Assembly (NCBI RefSeq): GCF_015207705.1
Contig: NZ_JADEWI010000027.1
Location: 1 to 64,000 of the forward strand
Direction of reading: 5' to 3'
Length of the DNA: 64,000 nucleotides
DNA from: Nostoc sp. LEGE 06077
GTDB lineage: Bacteria > Cyanobacteriota > Cyanobacteriia > Cyanobacteriales > Nostocaceae
The notes below the pieces were generated by a model. It saw only the letters and a program-made list of their open reading frames with translations. It was not told the origin of the DNA and did no database searches. This document shows positions 11,588-20,674 of the stretch, piece by piece. Made by a program: the position numbers and the translations under genes. The stretch's first letter is position 1. Each line of letters starts with the position of its first letter.

Positions 11588-11830
11588 TATGTCTTGCTTA
11601 TAATCAATTCCATAATTTTCTCAAACTGATAGTTATTAGCTAAATCCTTCAAAAACCGGCACATTTGCTTTCTATATGAGCCTGAAAATGCTCCCTTATG
11701 AGATTGCAGATTTCATCTTCTGCCTTGCGTATTTGTGTGATGATTTTGGTGATGTTGTGAAATTAGCATTTTGCCTGCTTTACAAGAATTATTGCTTATA
11801 GCAGGTTTCATTTATATCCGGCACATAACA

Positions 11831-12091
11831 CTAGCCTCTAGTTCCTAGTCTAAGCGCCTCTTTCCCGCTATCAAAATGTACTTTGCTAAATGGATAAATG
11901 CTGGAATTCAGCAACACCTTGTTTTCTAACTGAGTAGCCAGTTTTTTTATCACAGTATATCTATCTTGCAACGCAAGATGGATATAGAGACTAATCACAG
12001 ACTTAATTAGAACTAATCTTATGGGTATCTTGGCATAAACTTTGCCTATACTGAGGTTAAGCGATTTAGCAAGTTGAAGTTTGGATAACAT
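11831..12091 (-). CDS. Small ORF, possible remnant of a sensor kinase N-terminus
   Basis: An 86-residue frame starting MLSKLQLAKSLNLSIGKVYA. The start of the protein (AKIPIRLVLI) and the later ATQLENKV resemble, from memory, the first membrane helix and early periplasmic part of large cyanobacterial multisensor kinases. The membrane helix itself is broken up. I read it as a shortened relic rather than a working gene. A TTG start at 12118 is possible but no better supported. There is no clear ribosome site. Confidence 0.3.
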   Translation of the reverse strand: MLSKLQLAKSLNLSIGKVYAKIPIRLVLIKSVISLYIHLALQDRYTVIKKLATQLENKVLLNSSIYPFSKVHFDSGKEALRLGTRG

Positions 12092-12570
12092 TGTTGTTTG
12101 GTTTTTCCCTAACTCCAATTTTTGGAGAACTTAAGCTATATCAGATATATACTTTGAGCAAGGTTATTACTATGTGCAAAGTTAAAAACAGCAAATGATA
12201 TTACTATTTTTAGTATAAAGATTTACTTTTGCCAAGTTATACGCATATATACTATCAGCAAATTAATTATTATACTAAGTCTTCAAACCTTGTTATAGTA
12301 ACGTAAATTACTTGCTCTAGCTCAGTGATATATCAAAATATCTGTTTAGCCAAAATCAACAATAGATTGATACTTGCTCACCCAAGCCTCTTGCATAAAA
12401 GTTGAAATTATATATTCTCAGCAGAGAGTTTATCAACATTGCATTTGCAACTAAAAGCCTGAAGATAAAAATTTAACTCTGTCTAGCAAAATTACATACT
12501 AGTATAGCGGGGCGTAGATAGACATACCATTTACAACAGATACAAGCCTCGATATCTTCAATTTTTAATA
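12092..12570. other. AT-rich intergenic region, nothing recognised
   Basis: About 480 bp between the small ORF and the end of the MOSC gene. No coding frame, strong hairpin or repeat was recognised. Confidence 0.5.
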
Positions 12571-13389
12571 TTAATGAATGTCAGAAATTATTTCAATTTC
12601 ATCGCCAATCTCTAATATTTTCCCAGATTCTGATGTGGGCAGTCTAGTATTCACGCTCAACCGATAGAAATGATTAAAGTGGGATGAGTTAACCCAATTG
12701 GGTAATGTTGCTTGTCGTTGTTGGATAAATATTTTTTGAAAATTTGGATAAGCTGTGGCTGACTCAGGATGGCGCATTGGTACTATACAACGCTGACATG
12801 GGTTGACTCCGAAAAACAGCACATTTCCCACTCGAAAGGAAACTAACTTATCTGGTTGACTAAATAATTGATCTTCCCAAAAGGGAGGTACGCCTGCAAT
12901 TTCAATGTTGGCACGTAGACGACGACGCATTTCCTCAATACTTACCCCAGGAAACCAAGAAGCCACTTCTATTAGAGTTGCCGTACTAATCACGGTTGGC
13001 CCAGGAGAGTCTGTATCATCAGGAAAGCCCATCAGTGGGTTCTGCCCTATGGTTACAGAAAACCCAAAAAAAGCACTTAAAGTTGCGGCTAATTCTTTTT
13101 TTTCTTGATCCAAATCAAAAACTAGTGGTAAATCCTGGTTAGGGATTTGTAGAGATATAGTTTTGTGGGAAATGCTAAATTGTGATTCTTCAAATGGGCT
13201 GGCGTAATTAGCTCGTAGTAAATGAATTTGGGGATAACGCTTACCATTAACAAATTTATCTTTTGCATCAAAAATAGCAAACTCGCGATCGCCCTTTAAT
13301 GCGCCACTAGACAAAACCTCGGCTTGTGGCACCTCTACCCCATCTAGTGACTTAATCGGGTAAATTAAGATTTTGGCTAGGTATGGCAT
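12571..13389 (-). CDS. MOSC domain protein with N-terminal beta-barrel domain
   Basis: A 272-residue protein with the MOSC_N beta-barrel (residues 1-110; YPIKSLDGVEV is typical) followed by a MOSC domain (FFGVNPCQRCIVPMRHP). Relatives handle molybdenum-cofactor sulfur or reduce N-hydroxylated compounds (mARC, YcbX). The conserved cysteine in NPCQRC fits that chemistry. It begins 15 nt after the lepB stop, so the two genes are likely one transcript. The pairing has no obvious functional logic. Confidence 0.88.
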   Translation of the reverse strand: MPYLAKILIYPIKSLDGVEVPQAEVLSSGALKGDREFAIFDAKDKFVNGKRYPQIHLLRANYASPFEESQFSISHKTISLQIPNQDLPLVFDLDQEKKELAATLSAFFGFSVTIGQNPLMGFPDDTDSPGPTVISTATLIEVASWFPGVSIEEMRRRLRANIEIAGVPPFWEDQLFSQPDKLVSFRVGNVLFFGVNPCQRCIVPMRHPESATAYPNFQKIFIQQRQATLPNWVNSSHFNHFYRLSVNTRLPTSESGKILEIGDEIEIISDIH

Positions 13390-13404
13390 TACAGGATCAC
13401 TCGG

Positions 13405-14046
13405 TTATGGATACACTGGCGATTTATCAATACCACCAACATGATTTAGAGGCCAAAAACGCAGTACAGCGCGGCCGATAATATTCTCACGCGGCACAAC
13501 ACCCCAACAACGGCTGTCGTAACTACTGTTACGGTTGTCCCCTAAGACTAAGTAGGAATTCGGCGGTATGGTTTGAGGGTTTGACAAGAAAGCGGGTTGC
13601 TGTCCAGAAGTGCAAACATCAACGACTGTACGCTGATTAGAACTGAGATAATTTTTTTCCTCAAGAGGTTTATTATTGATGTAGACTTCACCATTCCGTA
13701 GTTCTACTGTTTCTCCTGGCAAGCCAATTACACGTTTAATAAAAGCATCTTGATATTGTTCTCTTTTGAGTTCGTCAGTTGGTGAAAAAACAACAATATC
13801 TCCTCGTTGGGGGCTGGCAAACTTATACTTCAACTTATCAACAATAATCTTGTCTGCCTCCCACTGATTTTGGGTACCATGCAAAGTTGGTTCCATAGAA
13901 CCAGAAGGAATCCAGCGAGCTTCAGCAACAAAAGTACGAATGCCAAGGGCAAGAACGATACTTAATACAACTGTTCTACCTAACTCGGCGATCCAGGAAT
14001 TATCAGGTTTTTGACTAGAATTTTGATCAGACACTTGATTTTGCAT
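13405..14046 (-). CDS. lepB: Signal peptidase I
   Basis: A membrane serine protease that removes signal peptides from exported proteins. The 213-residue protein has one N-terminal transmembrane helix (about 24-42). The catalytic serine is Ser50 in PSGSMEPTL and the general base is Lys104 in IKRVIGLPGE. The C-terminal box GDNRNSSYDSR is present. The length is normal for the single-helix cyanobacterial form. The MOSC gene follows after 15 nt. Confidence 0.95.
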   Translation of the reverse strand: MQNQVSDQNSSQKPDNSWIAELGRTVVLSIVLALGIRTFVAEARWIPSGSMEPTLHGTQNQWEADKIIVDKLKYKFASPQRGDIVVFSPTDELKREQYQDAFIKRVIGLPGETVELRNGEVYINNKPLEEKNYLSSNQRTVVDVCTSGQQPAFLSNPQTIPPNSYLVLGDNRNSSYDSRCWGVVPRENIIGRAVLRFWPLNHVGGIDKSPVYP

Positions 14047-14290
14047 GAAAGTACTGAAGTAAGGAAAAGTGTAGGAATTAACTAGCGCAGGGAGACTCTA
14101 TCTGTTAATTTTAACGGGAGTATTGACTTTTCACAGTGGGTTTTGGCATCTTCACAGACAGATTCATAAGTTAAAAATAAACTTTTTTTTAATAAGCTGC
14201 AAAAATTGATCACGCAAAGGGCAACCAAGTTTAACCTAAAATCAGAGTTCTCAGAAACACATAACTCCTTAAGTAAATTTTAAAAACTCC

Positions 14291-15631
14291 ATGTCATCTT
14301 TACAAAGTTTATTAATTCGCCATGCTCAGATTGCCCTACCCAGTGGTGAATTTATGCTTGGGGACGTACTCACACGCGATCGCCGCATCGTGGAAGTAGC
14401 ACCAGAGATTGCTGCTACCATCGCAACCAGAGAGATTGACGCACAAGGGTTAACTTTGTTGCCAGGTGTTATCGACCCACAAGTGCATTTCCGGGAACCA
14501 GGACTAGAACATAAAGAAGACTTGTTCACTGCCAGTTGTGCCTGTGCTAAGGGTGGTGTCACCTCGTTTTTAGAAATGCCCAATACCCGCCCTTTGACTA
14601 CTACCCAAGCAGCGCTAGATGACAAACTTCAACGTGCTGCGAGTAAGTGTGTGGTGAATTATGGCTTTTTTATTGGCGCAACCGCAGAAGTTTTGCCAGA
14701 TTTGCTCACAGCCCAGCCAACATCGGGAATTAAAATTTTTATGGGGTCAATGCACGGTCAATTACTCGTTGACCAAGATGCTGTATTGGAAGCTCTTTTT
14801 GCTCAGGGGAAGCGCTTAATTGCTGTTCATGCTGAAGATCAAGCACGCATCAACCAACGGCGACAAGAATTTGCTGGCATTCATGACCCAGCCATTCACT
14901 CGCAAATTCAAGATAATCAAGCTGCACTGTTGGCGACACAAAAAGCTTTAAATCTTTCTAAAAAATATCAGCGACGGCTGCATATTTTACATATGTCTAC
15001 AGCCGAAGAAGCCGAGTTGTTACGTCAGGATAAACCAAGTTGGGTGACGGCTGAGGTGACACCACAGCATTTGTTATTAAATACCAGTGCATATCAGGAG
15101 ATTGGCACTTTAGCACAGATGAATCCACCGTTGCGATCGCCCCACGATAACGAAGTCCTCTGGCAAGCTTTACGCGATGGTGTAATTGATTTTATCGCCA
15201 CAGATCATGCCCCCCATACCTTGGCAGAAAAAGCCCAAGAATACCCCAATACGCCTTCAGGTATGCCAGGGGTTGAGACTTCTTTACCTTTGATGTTAAC
15301 TGCGGCAATGGAGGGCAAATGTACTGTGGCACAAGTTGCTCACTGGATGTCACAGGCGGTAGCGCAAGCATATCAGATTCCCAATAAAGGAGCGATCGCA
15401 CCTGGTTATGATGCCGATTTGGTACTCGTAGACTTGGATACTTACCGTCCAGTCCGCCGCGAAGAATTATTAACCAAGTGTGGTTGGAGTCCCTTTGAAG
15501 GCTGGAACCTCACAGGCTGGCCTGTAACTACTATTGTTGGGGGACAGGTTGTTTATGAACGGAATCAGGTAAATACGGAAGTGCGCGGTCAAGCTTTAAC
15601 TTTTTTGTCGGAAACATTGAACTCAGACTGA
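14291..15631 (+). CDS. pyrC: Dihydroorotase
   Basis: This enzyme cyclises carbamoyl-aspartate to dihydroorotate in pyrimidine synthesis. The 446-residue amidohydrolase has IDPQVHFREPG (61-71), EVTPQHLLL and ATDHAPHT. The usual metal-binding HxH of the family is here QxH (Gln64, His66). This variant is also known to me from other bacterial dihydroorotases, so activity may be kept, but an inactive paralogue is possible. ATG at 14291 is the start. It is monocistronic. Confidence 0.88.
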   Translation: MSSLQSLLIRHAQIALPSGEFMLGDVLTRDRRIVEVAPEIAATIATREIDAQGLTLLPGVIDPQVHFREPGLEHKEDLFTASCACAKGGVTSFLEMPNTRPLTTTQAALDDKLQRAASKCVVNYGFFIGATAEVLPDLLTAQPTSGIKIFMGSMHGQLLVDQDAVLEALFAQGKRLIAVHAEDQARINQRRQEFAGIHDPAIHSQIQDNQAALLATQKALNLSKKYQRRLHILHMSTAEEAELLRQDKPSWVTAEVTPQHLLLNTSAYQEIGTLAQMNPPLRSPHDNEVLWQALRDGVIDFIATDHAPHTLAEKAQEYPNTPSGMPGVETSLPLMLTAAMEGKCTVAQVAHWMSQAVAQAYQIPNKGAIAPGYDADLVLVDLDTYRPVRREELLTKCGWSPFEGWNLTGWPVTTIVGGQVVYERNQVNTEVRGQALTFLSETLNSD

Positions 15632-15732
15632 CGTAGTTTAGAACTAAAAAGCAAAAGGCATCATCGTCATCATCTTCAGGTCATAATTTGGCTCCTTGAT
15701 GTCAAATTTGGGCTGAAATCAAAAAAACTACT

Positions 15733-15871
15733 ATGTCCTTCAGAATATTAAGTTTGGACGGGCAGTATTCGTGGCGTGATCACAGCAGAAATCCTCAAAG
15801 AAGTTGAGTAGCCAATTTTTCAACTCAAGGGACAATCTCTCCATTCATTTTTTGACTTAATTCTTTTGGTC
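15733..15871 (+). pseudogene. Remnant of a patatin-like phospholipase
   Basis: Reading across frames gives MSFRILSLDG, then after a frameshift GIRGVITAEILKEVE and a TAG stop. After a further shift it gives IFQLKGQSLHSFFDLI. These are consecutive pieces of the patatin N-terminus (oxyanion-hole LDGGGIRG, then the FDLIAGTSTG region). The GTSTG nucleophile elbow and everything after it are gone. At least two frameshifts and one stop show it is dead. Confidence 0.75.
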
Positions 15872-15959
15872 AAAGAAGCAATTAAATCTTTTATTGCAGC
15901 TAACTAGACTAACTACGTAGAAATACTAGCATCCAGATTTTGAAGAGAAAAATTTAGTG

Positions 15960-15984
15960 TTTATACGATTCTAAGTCGTATAAA
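15960..15984. repeat. Perfect 9-bp hairpin
   Basis: TTTATACGA (15960-15968) and TCGTATAAA (15976-15984) around a 7-nt loop. There is no T tract and no adjacent intact gene. Its function is unknown. Confidence 0.5.
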
Positions 15985-17060
15985 TACTATGCTACTTGGT
16001 TAAAAATATTTAGGCTTTATGAAGAGTTATTCAGTATGAATATAAGATTTTCTTTTAAAAATACTTAATTTAAATTACTTTACCTCATAAGTTTATCATT
16101 AGTTACTTTTTGATTGCAGATCCTAGTCTTAACTTGGGAATACTAGGTCAATGGATAGATGACACGATGGCTATAGCGATCGTCAATCTTTTAACCTTCT
16201 TTAACTAGCCTTTTGTGTTTAACTATCCGGATTTTTCAGCTAAAAAATGAAGAGAATTAATAGGGTTAAGTAAACGGGCAAATTTCTGTGAAAACTCAGT
16301 TTTATACATATATAAATTTTATATGCACTTAATTTGGACGATCTTAAAACCTATTTTTTACACTTCTGATTGATTTTTTTCTCAGCAGTTGGCACTGAAA
16401 AAGCCAGCCGCAGTAAGAAAACTGGAGTTATCGCCAAATAAACTGGCATCCAATTAAACACACTAAAAGAAACAATTTACTTAGTTAATCAAAGGAAGGT
16501 GCGAAGAGAAACAGAATACAAGTAGATCAAACAAATGTACCAGTACGTACTGGCTAACTGTAAGTCATCTGTTTATGAGCCTTCTCAAAAAGATGATTCC
16601 CTAGACAAAAAATTAAAGTCACTTCTTAATTTGAATGTAATTGCCCTTGAGTGCAGGCACTCAAAAAATCTGGCAGTTTGCTAGATGTCACTCTCCAAAG
16701 GATTGTTTCATTCAAAAGTTTTGACTCAATATTTCCGACATCTACAGCAATATCATCTGCGAGCATACGCCAAATTTAGCTAAACGCAGTAGCTAGTAAA
16801 TGTCAATCAAGGCCAAATTCCTATTGCACAGTATTTCATTGATTTTTGAATAATGAAGGCAGTAATGTTAGTCAATTTCTTCGATGAACGCGGTAGTGGT
16901 AGATAGAACGAGTGTATTATCCGCCCTCGGCTATCGGCAAAATTTTGTAGTGTCATCACAATGTGAGGCTGATTTGGCTAGGACACTTGTCCTGGTGGTT
17001 CACTTAATAGAACCACATCCAGAAAATCCTCTGAACCTACAGCAATGAAGTATGAATTCT

Positions 17061-17130
17061 GAGCGGCAAGTTTTGCCGCTCACACTTCTTTTGGGTAGGA
17101 TAATCTACACATCTTCTGCCTACCCAAAAG
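17061..17130. repeat. Two strong hairpins downstream of tsaE
   Basis: The first is GAGCGGCAA (17061-17069) and TTGCCGCTC (17073-17081) with a 3-nt loop. The second is CTTTTGGGTAGG (17088-17099) and CCTACCCAAAAG (17119-17130) with a 19-nt loop. Both stems are perfect. They lie 68-137 nt past the tsaE stop and could end or stabilise its transcript, but neither has a clear T tract. Confidence 0.55.
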
Positions 17131-17197
17131 TTGTTTACATGACACTGCATAATTCCGAAGAAATATATAGTATTTTCGCTAAATGTAAATAAATTAT

Positions 17198-17653
17198 TCA
17201 GATTTTAGCAATGAATTCATGGATGTTGCAATGTATTGCTGTAATCTCGGCTTGCCGATTACCATCATCTCCATTTATTAAACGCAATCTCAGATAACTC
17301 TCCGGCTGGTAAGGCATTCTTTCCGCCCACTCTATCGCGACAATTCCGGGTTCTACTTCCATAGCTTCCCAATAGCTTTCTAAATTTAAAGCGGCAACTT
17401 CTTGTGCTTCTAGGCGATATAAATCTAGGTGATACAGGGGTATGCGCCCTTGATTGTATTCATTAATCAGAGTAAAAGTAGGACTAACAATTGATTCTGT
17501 AATTCCTAAACCTTGACCGATGCCTTGTACAAGTGTAGTTTTACCAGCACCTAAGTCCCCTTCTAGTAAAAGAACACTCCCTGGAGTCAAAGTTTGACCT
17601 AGTTTTCTACCCAGATAGAGGGTTGCTTGTACATCTGCAAGAAAAATTTTCAT
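17198..17653 (-). CDS. tsaE: tRNA t6A synthesis ATPase TsaE
   Basis: A 151-residue ATPase needed with TsaB/TsaC/TsaD to make threonylcarbamoyl-adenosine at position 37 of ANN-decoding tRNAs. Walker A is EGDLGAGKTT (31-40). The family segments SPTFTLINEY, YHLDLYRL and IEWAER are all present. The length is normal. It lies 77 nt downstream of the YvcK-type gene on the same strand, with heptamer repeats between them. Confidence 0.93.
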   Translation of the reverse strand: MKIFLADVQATLYLGRKLGQTLTPGSVLLLEGDLGAGKTTLVQGIGQGLGITESIVSPTFTLINEYNQGRIPLYHLDLYRLEAQEVAALNLESYWEAMEVEPGIVAIEWAERMPYQPESYLRLRLINGDDGNRQAEITAIHCNIHEFIAKI

Positions 17654-17658
17654 TATTG

Positions 17659-17686
17659 GTCAATAGTCAATGGTCAATAGTCAATG
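17659..17686. repeat. STRR heptamer array (4 units)
   Basis: Four tandem 7-bp units alternate GTCAATA and GTCAATG in the gap between the YvcK-type gene and tsaE. Short tandem heptamers of this kind are typical of heterocystous cyanobacteria. Confidence 0.8.
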
Positions 17687-17730
17687 GTTCACTCACTATG
17701 AACTTTTGAATATTCACTTGGGATTAATTA

Positions 17731-19101
17731 TCATTTTCCATGATGTGTGCCACTGTACCACCGCAACAAAACTTTGGCTAGTTTCTGGGGATTGTGACGT
17801 ACAACACCAGTTTCATCCTCATATAATACATTAGCTAAAACAACCCGTCGCCCTAATAACGATACATCTTCTCTATCTACGAAAACTGGATGAGAATTTT
17901 GTTGAGCATAACGGATGAGCGACTGGGGAGAAGGTGATTTTTTGTGTACTAGTACAGCATCAAACAAACGTCTGTTGCCACAAGCTGCATCAATGGCTCT
18001 GATATGGTCAGCAACAGTGTATCCTTCAGTTTCTCCTGGCTGAGTCATAATATTGCAGACGTAGATGCGAGGGGCTTTAGTTTGAGCGATCGCATTCGCA
18101 ATTTCTGGTACTAGTAAATTAGGAATTAAGCTGGTATAAAGACTACCCGGCCCAATAATAATATAGTCAGCATCTTTGATGGCTTTAATGGCTGCGGGTA
18201 ACGCTGGTGGATTAGCTGGTGTGCAGCCAATTTTCACAATTTTACCGCCAGCTTTGGGAATGCTCGATTCCCCATCTATACGGCGGCCATCTGCTAATTC
18301 AGCCCACAAGCGAACATCACTCAGGGTTGCTGGCAAAACTTGTCCACGAACTGCCAACACTTTAGAACTAGCAGCTACAGCCCGTTCCAAATCCCCAGTA
18401 ATATCACTCATAGCAGTTAAAAACAAGTTACCGAAACTGTGACCAGTCAATCCATCGCCAGCCCGAAAGCGGTATTGGAATAATTCAGTTAATAACTTTT
18501 CTTCATCAGCTAATGCTGCTAAACAATTGCGAATATCTCCGGGAGGTAGCACGCCAAATTCTTGACGTAACCGCCCAGAAGATCCGCCATCATCAGCGAC
18601 GGTGACGATCGCACTAATATTAGCACTATAAGTTTTTAGTCCCCGCAGCAACGTCGAAAGTCCTGTACCACCACCAATGACCACGATTTTTGGCCCACGG
18701 TACAAACGGCGATGCGCCAACAGAAGATCAATCAGTTCTGCTTCACCTTCTTGTTGAAACGCCTGAGTAATTGAGCCGACAGTGCGAGTTTGTCCCCACA
18801 ACAGCAAAAGCAAGCCCCCCAGCAGCACCAAAGGGCCACTGATATAGTTGGGTAAGATGTTAGTAATGACTCCCAGAAAACCCCTCAACAACTCCAACAG
18901 CCAAAAAATTGGGGTCAACTTCACCCATATAGCTAACCCCAGACTTGCCAAAAATACACCACCAACACTGATAAGTAACCAGCGTTTTACTGATAATCCA
19001 GGAGATAACCACTTAAACCACTGGTTAACCCGATAAGATGTGCGGCTGCGCGACTGCTGTTGCAGGGCGTTGAGGGCTTGTCTGAGAAAACCAATTGACA
19101 T
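17731..19101 (-). CDS. YvcK/CofD-like protein with membrane N-terminus
   Basis: A 456-residue member of the gluconeogenesis factor (YvcK) family, which binds UDP-sugars and affects cell shape and carbon metabolism in other bacteria. Two hydrophobic segments (about 41-60 and 85-103) precede the nucleotide-binding IGGGTGLS (142-149). The family signatures [11 protein letters not shown] and GDIRNCL follow. The cyanobacterial form is thus membrane-anchored. tsaE lies downstream on the same strand. Confidence 0.88.
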   Translation of the reverse strand: MSIGFLRQALNALQQQSRSRTSYRVNQWFKWLSPGLSVKRWLLISVGGVFLASLGLAIWVKLTPIFWLLELLRGFLGVITNILPNYISGPLVLLGGLLLLLWGQTRTVGSITQAFQQEGEAELIDLLLAHRRLYRGPKIVVIGGGTGLSTLLRGLKTYSANISAIVTVADDGGSSGRLRQEFGVLPPGDIRNCLAALADEEKLLTELFQYRFRAGDGLTGHSFGNLFLTAMSDITGDLERAVAASSKVLAVRGQVLPATLSDVRLWAELADGRRIDGESSIPKAGGKIVKIGCTPANPPALPAAIKAIKDADYIIIGPGSLYTSLIPNLLVPEIANAIAQTKAPRIYVCNIMTQPGETEGYTVADHIRAIDAACGNRRLFDAVLVHKKSPSPQSLIRYAQQNSHPVFVDREDVSLLGRRVVLANVLYEDETGVVRHNPQKLAKVLLRWYSGTHHGK

Positions 19102-19311
19102 ACCTGATTTAAAGCAGTGCTACAAACTAATGAATAACAGAAAATCTACACTAACTGGTTTTAACACCAAGTGTGTCATTATGAAATATTTCAATGCTTT
19201 GAGACTGACAACAATTAAGAGGGAGCAGGCAACAGGCAATTGACACCCAATTTCAACAAATATAAGTTCTGCCGAGTAAAACAATACCCTGGCTTGGGCA
19301 AAGTTAATTTA

Positions 19312-19803
19312 ATGGAAAAACGAATTTTAGGTTTAGATCCTGGATTAGCAATTTTAGGATTTGGCGCAATTACTTGCAAACAAAGCCTCGACAAGGGACA
19401 AGACACAACGGTAGATATGCTTGACTTTGGGGTAATTAGTACCTCAGCAGGTACAGAAATGGGGCAGCGCCTGTGTACCTTGTTTGATGATATGCACACC
19501 CTGATTCAGGAATTACAACCAGATTTGGTTGCGATCGAAAAGTTGTTCTTCTATCGTATGTCAAGTACTATCCTTGTTGCACAAGCCAGAGGTGTATTGA
19601 TGCTAGTTTTGGGACAACATCGCTTACCTTATGTAGAATTTACCCCAGCACAAATTAAACAAGCTTTAACCGGATATGGCAATGCGGATAAATCTGATGT
19701 GCAAGCAGCTGTCGCACGGGAGTTGAATTTAGAGACAATTCCGAAACCAGATGATGCCGCAGATGCTCTGGCAGTCGCTTTGGCCGCATCATTTCAAATA
19801 TGA
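19312..19803 (+). CDS. ruvC: Holliday junction resolvase RuvC
   Basis: An endonuclease that cuts Holliday junctions after RuvAB branch migration. The 163-residue protein has the acidic catalytic set Asp9 (LGLDPG), Glu76 (AIEKLFF) and the C-terminal Asp148/Asp151 (PDDAADALA). The frame is open 24 codons upstream to a TTG, but [11 protein letters not shown] fits the family and begins at ATG 19312. It is divergent from the YvcK-type gene. Confidence 0.93.
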   Translation: MEKRILGLDPGLAILGFGAITCKQSLDKGQDTTVDMLDFGVISTSAGTEMGQRLCTLFDDMHTLIQELQPDLVAIEKLFFYRMSSTILVAQARGVLMLVLGQHRLPYVEFTPAQIKQALTGYGNADKSDVQAAVARELNLETIPKPDDAADALAVALAASFQI

Positions 19804-20674
19804 TTGTTAGAAAACGAGAATAATTAGTTGAACTGAACTGAAAAGTCAGCGGTTTAAAATTATATGGCTATTGTTAGCGCGATCGCATGAACCGATCAAC
19901 TTTGGTTGAGAAAAAGCGATCGCTTTTTGCTGAAAGCTGAGATTTGTATCAGTTGCCAGAATTCTGTTTTAATCAAGCTGTCAATGCAAAAAGTCCATTG
20001 TTGCCTTACTTACGTATAATTACTGCTAAGTTTAAAATTACAATATTTGTTTTCTGAAAAAGTATTTAGATAAAATAAATCATTCATAAAAGATTGATGA
20101 AAACCTTTATTTAGTAAGTGATCAAGATAAAAGTATTTTTAAGTCACATACTTAAACATTTTTGCATAGGTATTGATTATAGTGTTTTTATGAAGTTAAA
20201 GATTTGAATTAACATCTAGACCTTTAAAATAAGCTGTGTCAAGATAAATTTCTAGCTGCATATTTTTGTCTTCGGAAATTCAGATGATAATTTTCCAAGC
20301 TAGATTAAAAAATACATCAGTATAAATTGCTGAACAAATATCTAAATCTAAATTTAGTAATTTTTAGAAGAACTAGTAGTATTGCCCACTTTGCCATAAT
20401 TTGTGGAGCTTTTCTCTTTTGAATATACTCTGCCTCTTGGCAAAGACTTTGTTTAATAATAAATAGCTTTATGTCGCTATCATTTATCCTGTAGCTTCTC
20501 AATTGATGTATGCAATTCGTTCATCAAATCAATATATCCACAAGTCACATAGGATTTACATAGCATCTCAAATGACCAAGCAAATGAGTAGGGATTGCTA
20601 ATATTTCTATTCTATTTTTTTACCAGTTTCTGCTTGAATGCTTCAGTCTTATCATTTCTATCTACCCACATCTA
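19804..20674. other. AT-rich intergenic region before the NRPS-like gene
   Basis: About 870 bp with no credible gene. It holds the palindrome at 19911-19928 and presumably the promoter of the NRPS-like gene. No operator was recognised. Confidence 0.5.
19911..19928. repeat. Perfect palindrome built on HIP1
   Basis: AAAAAGCGATCGCTTTTT, an 18-bp perfect palindrome centred on the HIP1 octamer. It lies 108 nt after the ruvC stop. The flanking A and T runs could let it terminate transcription in either direction. Confidence 0.6.

Larger units (their letters stand above)
15632..17197. other. 1.57-kb gene-poor region with decayed sequence
   Basis: No intact gene. It contains the patatin remnant (15733-15871), a 9-bp perfect hairpin TTTATACGA/TCGTATAAA (15960-15984), and two strong hairpins near the tsaE end (17061-17081, 17088-17130). 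Patches elsewhere, for example around 16390-16460, look like old coding sequence but could not be identified. Confidence 0.5.
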
